DNA of 64,000 nucleotides from Knoellia sinensis KCTC 19936 (GTDB lineage: Bacteria; Actinomycetota; Actinomycetes; Actinomycetales; Dermatophilaceae): the NCBI RefSeq assembly GCF_000768705.1, contig NZ_AVPJ01000001.1:310001-374000 (forward strand), given 5' to 3'. Position numbers and translations under genes: made by a program. A model generated the notes under the pieces. The model was not told the DNA's origin and ran no database searches. It saw only the letters and a list, made by a program, of their open reading frames with translations. This document shows, one piece after another, positions 59,727-64,000 of this stretch. The first letter of the stretch is position 1, and each line of letters opens with the position of its first letter.

Positions 59727-59749
59727 GGCGCGTCCCTAACGTCATCGAC

Positions 59750-62326
59750 ATGCTTGAGGCACAGGACACCCAACACCTCGTCGTCGTCGGCGGCGGCATG
59801 GTCGCTCGCCGACTCATCGATGCCCTCCGCTCACGAGACGAGGCCGGCCGCTGGTCGATCACCCTCCTCTGCGAGGAGCCGCGCGCGCCCTACGACCGCG
59901 TGGCACTCACGTCGTACTTCACCGGGCGCCACCCGGAGGACCTCGCCCTCGGCGGCCAGGAGCTCTGGGACGACCCGCTGGTGACCCTCAAGCGCGGCGT
60001 CAAGGCCGAGGTCATCGACCGTGACGCGAAGACCGTCACGACGAGCGGCGGTGCAGTCCTCGACTACGACGCACTCGTGCTGGCCACCGGCTCGTATGCC
60101 GCGGTCCCGCCGGTTCCCGGCAAGGACCTGAGAGGCGCGTTCGTCTACCGCACCATCGACGATGTCGCCGACCTGCGCGCCTACGTCGAGAAGCGACGCG
60201 AAGACCTCGACCGGCCCGTCCGCGGAGCAGTGGTGGGCGGCGGCCTGCTCGGACTCGAGGCAGCGGGCGCCCTGCAGGCTCTGGAAGTCGAGTCGACCGT
60301 GGTCGAGTTCGCGCCGCGACTCATGCCCCTCCAGGTCGACGACGGCGGCGGTGAAGGCCTCAAGCGCCTCATCGAAGGCCTCGGTGTCACCGTCCGCACC
60401 TCGACCGCGACGTCCAAGATCGTGGGCGACCGCGGCACGGTCTCACGGATGGAGTTCGCCGAGGGCCCGGCGCTCGACGTCGACGTCGTCGTCTTCGCCG
60501 TCGGAGTCCGCCCCCGCGACGAACTCGCCCGCGAGTGCGGCCTCGAGGTCGGCGAACGCGGCGGCGTCATCGTCGACGACGCCTGTGCGACAGCGGATCC
60601 CGCCATCTGGGCCATCGGTGAGGTCGCCAACATCGGTGGACGTTGCCTGGGTCTCGTGGCACCTGGCTACACCATGGCCGAGATCGTCGCCGATCGTCTG
60701 CTGGGCGGGCAGGGAACCTTCCCCGGCGCGGACCTGTCGACGAAGCTGAAGCTCCTCGGCGTCGACGTGGCGAGCTTCGGTGACGCCTTCGCGGAAGAGC
60801 CCGGCGGCCTCGAGGTCGTGATCTCCGACCCCGTCGCGGGGGTCTACAAGAAGTTGGTCATGAGCGATGACGCCCGTACCCTCCGCGGCGGCATCCTCGT
60901 GGGCGACGCCAGCGCCTATGCGGCCTTGCGCCCGATGGTGGGCCGTGAGCTGGGAGGGGACCCTGCGGCATACCTGCTTCCCGAAGGCGCGGCAGCGGCA
61001 CCAGCGGGCGATCTCCCGGACGACGCGGCCGTGTGTTCCTGCAACAACGTCACTGCGGGCGAGATCCGGTGCTCGGTGACCGAAGGCGGCTGCACCGACC
61101 TGGCGGGCGTCAAGGCCTGCACCCTGGCCGGCACGAGCTGCGGGTCCTGCCTCCCCCTGGTCAAGAAGCTGGTCACCACCGAACTCGAGAAGTCCGGTGT
61201 CGAGGTGAGCAACGCCCTGTGCGAGCACTTCGACCTCTCCCGCGCTCAGCTCTTCGACGTCATCCGCGTCCAGGGACTCACGACCTTCAGCGAGATCATC
61301 TCGACGCACGGCCGTGGTCGCGGCTGCGACATCTGCAAGCCGGTGATCGGCTCGATCCTCGCCTCGCTCGGCACCGGCCACATCCTCGAGGGTGAGCGCG
61401 CGACCCTGCAGGACACCAACGACCACGTCATGGCCAACCTCCAGAAGGACGGTTCCTACTCGGTCGTGCCGCGCATCCCCGGCGGCGAGATCACGCCTGA
61501 GGGACTCATCGCCATCGGTGAGGTGGCCAAGGAGTTCGGCCTCTACACGAAGATCACCGGCGGACAGCGGATCGACCTCTTCGGTGCCCGGATCGACCAG
61601 CTCCCGACGATCTGGAAGCGGCTGGTGGACCAGGGCTTCGAGTCCGGCCACGCCTACGGCAAGTCCCTTCGGACCGTGAAGTCCTGCGTGGGATCGACGT
61701 GGTGCCGCTATGGCGTTCAGGACTCCGTGGGACTCGCGATCGCCTTGGAGCTGCGCTACCGCGGCCTCCGCTCGCCGCACAAGATCAAGCTCGGTGTCTC
61801 CGGCTGCGCGCGTGAGTGCGCCGAGGCCCGCGGCAAGGATGTCGGCGTCATTGCCACCGACAACGGCTGGAACGTCTACGTCGGAGGCAACGGCGGCTTC
61901 ACGCCCAAGCACGCGCAACTCCTCGCTGAGGACCTCGACACCGAGACCCTCGTGGGCACCATCGACCGCTTCCTCATGTACTACGTCCGCACCGCCGACC
62001 GGCTGCAGCGCACGGCCGCTTGGGTCGACGACCACGAGGGCGGACTCGAGGCGATCCGAGCGGTCGTGATCGAGGACTCCCTCGGTATCGCCGCCGACCT
62101 GGACGCCGCGATGGAGACGCACGTCGACGCCTACGAGGACGAGTGGGCGGCAGCTCTGGCCGACCCCGAAAAGCTGCGCCGCTTCGGCTCGTTCGTCAAC
62201 GCCCCTGACCAGGTGGATGACTCGCTCGCCTATGTCGCCGAGCGTGGCCAGCCCCGACCCGCCACCCCGGACGAGCGCACCAGCGGTGTGCTCATCGCCG
62301 GAACGACCCTGGAGGTCCGCCGATGA
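59750..62326 (+). CDS. nirB: Nitrite reductase (NADH) large subunit
   Basis: NirB reduces nitrite to ammonium with NADH in the cytoplasm. Order of domains: FAD/NAD reductase (VVVGGGMVARRLIDAL, AVVGGGLLGLEAAGAL), two BFD-like [2Fe-2S] segments (VCSCNNVTAGEIRCSV from ~residue 428 with GTSCGSCLPL, and GRGCDICKPV), a ferredoxin-like half-domain, then the siroheme/[4Fe-4S] motifs KSCVGSTWCRYG at ~645 and VSGCARECAEARG at ~686. Length 858 aa is standard. It overlaps nirD by 4 bp and is preceded by the GlnR-like array. Confidence 0.97.
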   Translation: MLEAQDTQHLVVVGGGMVARRLIDALRSRDEAGRWSITLLCEEPRAPYDRVALTSYFTGRHPEDLALGGQELWDDPLVTLKRGVKAEVIDRDAKTVTTSGGAVLDYDALVLATGSYAAVPPVPGKDLRGAFVYRTIDDVADLRAYVEKRREDLDRPVRGAVVGGGLLGLEAAGALQALEVESTVVEFAPRLMPLQVDDGGGEGLKRLIEGLGVTVRTSTATSKIVGDRGTVSRMEFAEGPALDVDVVVFAVGVRPRDELARECGLEVGERGGVIVDDACATADPAIWAIGEVANIGGRCLGLVAPGYTMAEIVADRLLGGQGTFPGADLSTKLKLLGVDVASFGDAFAEEPGGLEVVISDPVAGVYKKLVMSDDARTLRGGILVGDASAYAALRPMVGRELGGDPAAYLLPEGAAAAPAGDLPDDAAVCSCNNVTAGEIRCSVTEGGCTDLAGVKACTLAGTSCGSCLPLVKKLVTTELEKSGVEVSNALCEHFDLSRAQLFDVIRVQGLTTFSEIISTHGRGRGCDICKPVIGSILASLGTGHILEGERATLQDTNDHVMANLQKDGSYSVVPRIPGGEITPEGLIAIGEVAKEFGLYTKITGGQRIDLFGARIDQLPTIWKRLVDQGFESGHAYGKSLRTVKSCVGSTWCRYGVQDSVGLAIALELRYRGLRSPHKIKLGVSGCARECAEARGKDVGVIATDNGWNVYVGGNGGFTPKHAQLLAEDLDTETLVGTIDRFLMYYVRTADRLQRTAAWVDDHEGGLEAIRAVVIEDSLGIAADLDAAMETHVDAYEDEWAAALADPEKLRRFGSFVNAPDQVDDSLAYVAERGQPRPATPDERTSGVLIAGTTLEVRR

Positions 62327-62721
62327 CCATCGACGTTGCAACCGAGAGCCCCGCCCTCACTTCGTCCACCTGGATCGACGTGTGCCGCCTTGAGGATCTC
62401 GCCCCCGAACGCGGCGTTGTCGCTCTCATGGGCGGACACCAGATCGCGATCTTCCGCACCTTTGCGAACGACGTGTATGCCGTGCATCAGCGCGATCCGT
62501 TCTCCGGCGCCTTCGTCATGTCGCGCGGCATCGTTGGCACGCGTGGCGACGCACCCACCGTGGCCTCACCGATGTTCAAGCAGGTCTTCGACCTTCGCAC
62601 CGGTGAGTGCCTGGACGCCGTGGGCAAGGAGCCACTGTCGTTGCGGACGTGGCCGACGCGGGTCCAGGACGGCGTCGTCCACGTGGCCCTGGCGGGTGCC
62701 GACGCCGAGGAAAGTCCATGA
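62323..62721 (+). CDS. nirD: Nitrite reductase (NADH) small subunit
   Basis: A 132-aa Rieske-fold protein that partners NirB. The sequence has WIDVCRLEDLAPERGVVALM, QIAIFRTFANDVYAVHQRDPFSGAFVMSRGI (read in parts: QIAIFRTFANDVYAVHQRDP and FSGAFVMSRGI) and SPMFKQVFDLRTGECLD. The Rieske Cys/His cluster ligands are absent, as usual in NirD. Both ends overlap the neighbours by 4 bp, so nirB-nirD-cobA is a tightly coupled operon. Confidence 0.94.
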   Translation: MTIDVATESPALTSSTWIDVCRLEDLAPERGVVALMGGHQIAIFRTFANDVYAVHQRDPFSGAFVMSRGIVGTRGDAPTVASPMFKQVFDLRTGECLDAVGKEPLSLRTWPTRVQDGVVHVALAGADAEESP

Positions 62722-63929
62722 CCACGCTTCTCGGGGTGGATCTGGTCGGCCGCCCAGTCCTCGTGGCGGGTGGCGGCCGAGTGGCCGCAGTCAAGGCTGC
62801 TGCATTGGTCGAGGACGGCGCGCTCGTACACGTCGTTGCCCCTTTCATCTGCGAGGACATGGTCGATCTGGTCGACGGGATCGCCGTGACGTGGAGCCAA
62901 CGCGAGGTGGACGTCGAGGATGTTGCGGGCGTGTGGTTCGTCGTGGCCGCAACGGGCGACAGGCCGGTGGACCAGGCACTCTGCGCCCGCGCCACGGCAG
63001 ACCGCATCTTCAGCGTCTGCGCCGGGGCTGCTGAGCACGGCACCGCCCGGAACCCCGCCGTGACGGACCACGCAGGCCTGCGTGTCGGGGTCGTGTCGAA
63101 CGGACGCCCCGACCCGTCACGTGTGGTCGGGGTGCGCGACGCCCTCGCCCTGCACCTCGAGACGGCTGATCTCGACCTGCGGGCACGGCGCACCGCGCCA
63201 GGTGCCAAGGGCCGCGTCATCCTCGTCGGAGGCGGCCCCGGGGCGGAAGACCTCATCACCGTCCGGGGGCGCCAGGCGATCGCTGAGGCCGACGTCGTCG
63301 TCACGGATCGGCTGGGCCCGACCACGCTGCTGCGCCGCCTCCCAGCCGACGTGGAGGTCATCGACGTGGGCAAGACTGCGGGGCACCACCCGGTGCCTCA
63401 GCACGAGATCAACCGCATCCTCGTCGAACAGGCGCAGCGCGGGCGGAGAGTCGTGCGACTCAAGGGCGGTGACCCCTTCGTCTACGGCCGTGGTGGCGAA
63501 GAGGTCATCGCCTGCCGCGAAGCGGGCGTCGACATCGACCTCATCCCCGGCGTCAGCTCAGCGTTGAGCGCTCCGGGGGCGGCCGGCATACCTCTCACTC
63601 ACCGCGGAACTGTCGGCGCTCTCCACGTCGTTCACGGTCACGAACCGATCGACCCTCACGCTCTGGCCGGCGTGGCGGACGAGAAGGCAACCCTCGTGAT
63701 CCTCATGGGGGTGCGTCTCCTCGCGGACCACGTCCGAGACCTGGTGGATGCCGGGGCCGGGGCAGATCTGCCCGTCGCCATCGTCGAGGCCGCCACCACG
63801 CCTCGTCAGCGAGTCACCACGGGAAGCCTGTCCTCGATCGTCACCCTCGCCCGCGGGGCCAGCGTGCGCGCACCTGCCGTCATCGTCGTCGGTCGCGTCG
63901 CCGACCCCACTCTGCTCGCGCGAGGATGA
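62718..63929 (+). CDS. cobA: Fused precorrin-2 dehydrogenase / uroporphyrinogen-III C-methyltransferase
   Basis: A 403-aa enzyme supplying siroheme precursor for NirB. The first ~150 residues form a SirC-like NAD-binding domain (LVGRPVLVAGGGRVAAVKAA, VVAATGDRPVDQALC). The rest is the SUMT methyltransferase: VILVGGGPGAEDLITVRG, VVVTDRLGPTT, VRLKGGDPFVYGRGGEEV and GVSSALSAPGAAGIPLTHRG. It is a short CysG without a clear ferrochelatase section, so another protein may insert iron. Start overlaps nirD; the following gene begins 4 nt after its stop. Confidence 0.93.
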   Translation: MTTLLGVDLVGRPVLVAGGGRVAAVKAAALVEDGALVHVVAPFICEDMVDLVDGIAVTWSQREVDVEDVAGVWFVVAATGDRPVDQALCARATADRIFSVCAGAAEHGTARNPAVTDHAGLRVGVVSNGRPDPSRVVGVRDALALHLETADLDLRARRTAPGAKGRVILVGGGPGAEDLITVRGRQAIAEADVVVTDRLGPTTLLRRLPADVEVIDVGKTAGHHPVPQHEINRILVEQAQRGRRVVRLKGGDPFVYGRGGEEVIACREAGVDIDLIPGVSSALSAPGAAGIPLTHRGTVGALHVVHGHEPIDPHALAGVADEKATLVILMGVRLLADHVRDLVDAGAGADLPVAIVEAATTPRQRVTTGSLSSIVTLARGASVRAPAVIVVGRVADPTLLARG

Positions 63930-63933
63930 GCGC

Positions 63934-64000
63934 GTGAGCGGTGCCCGCACTCCCCCGCCCCTGAGTCAGGTCATGGCCGGCTGCGTCGTCCTCGTGACAG
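63934..64000 (+). CDS. Probable uroporphyrinogen-III synthase, 5' fragment
   Basis: GTG 63934 opens a frame that runs to the window edge as SGARTPPPLSQVMAGCVVLV. The LAG-VLVT-like N-terminus and its place after cobA in a nitrite-reduction operon match the HemD gene that provides substrate for CobA. Only 22 codons are visible, so this rests mainly on context. Confidence 0.5.
   Translation, partial: MSGARTPPPLSQVMAGCVVLVT

Overview
The window is high-G+C, densely packed, double-stranded chromosomal DNA of an actinobacterium. A Conservon-type GTPase, a mycothiol-dependent reductase homologue, GlnR-like operators, the ClpS/DUF2017/PncB block and many start codons lying 6-8 nt after a TANNNT box all fit Micrococcales, most likely the Intrasporangiaceae group (Janibacter/Knoellia/Phycicoccus-like). 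The family assignment is inference. No prophage, IS element, CRISPR array or rRNA operon is visible. Four tRNA genes are present (Arg-TCT, His-GTG, Lys-CTT, Leu-TAG).

Layout. 1-7.4 kb: end of a CvnD-type GTPase, a SpoIIE-type phosphatase, rpiB, a DsbA-like reductase, and pepN-mscS-glbO followed by a flavin-type oxidase. 7.4-20.5 kb: GH13 alpha-glucosidase, glycerophosphodiesterase, MFS exporter, enoyl-CoA hydratase, thioesterase, serine hydrolase, a RecQ-type helicase with a phosphoribosyltransferase-like tail, a YczE/MocR divergent pair and tesB. 20.5-27 kb: the trehalose operon treX-treY-treZ with overlapping stop and start codons. 27-35 kb: fabG, membrane acyltransferase, ArsR-SRPBCC pair, acyl-CoA dehydrogenase/TetR divergon, methyltransferase, thpR, ettA and ssb. 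35-44 kb: two overlapping dynamin-like GTPases, a PD-(D/E)XK nuclease beside tRNA-Arg, a decayed alpha/beta-hydrolase, a phosphopantetheinyl transferase, M20 amidohydrolase, PrsW protease and orn. 44-54 kb: tRNAs, copC, bcp, an HNH nuclease beside a tRNA remnant and tRNA-Leu, rdgB-rph, a metallo-beta-lactamase-fold gene with murI, a sugar-1-phosphate transferase, and clpS-DUF2017 divergent from pncB. 54-64 kb: a nitrate/nitrite assimilation cluster: NarK transporter, nitrate reductase, FAD/[2Fe-2S] partner, nirB-nirD-cobA and the start of a probable uroporphyrinogen-III synthase.

The nitrate genes form one pathway: import nitrate, reduce it to nitrite and then ammonium, and make the siroheme needed by NirB. 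Both transcription units carry the same operator-like array, with AC dinucleotides in 11-bp phase at identical distances from the two start codons, as expected of GlnR control.

Two signals are not explained by ordinary annotation. First, the non-palindromic octamer GTATGCCG occurs 44 times by my hand count (23 on one strand, 21 on the other), about twenty times more than base composition predicts. It forces rare codons inside genes and in places forms inverted pairs, resembling the uptake-sequence systems of Neisseria and Haemophilus. Second, a family of long, near-perfect palindromes (arm core GACTTTGTGCCCCGTTGG) sits just after stop codons. One copy lies in frame inside treY with paired, stem-preserving base changes, suggesting a small dispersed palindromic element that can insert into protein-coding genes.
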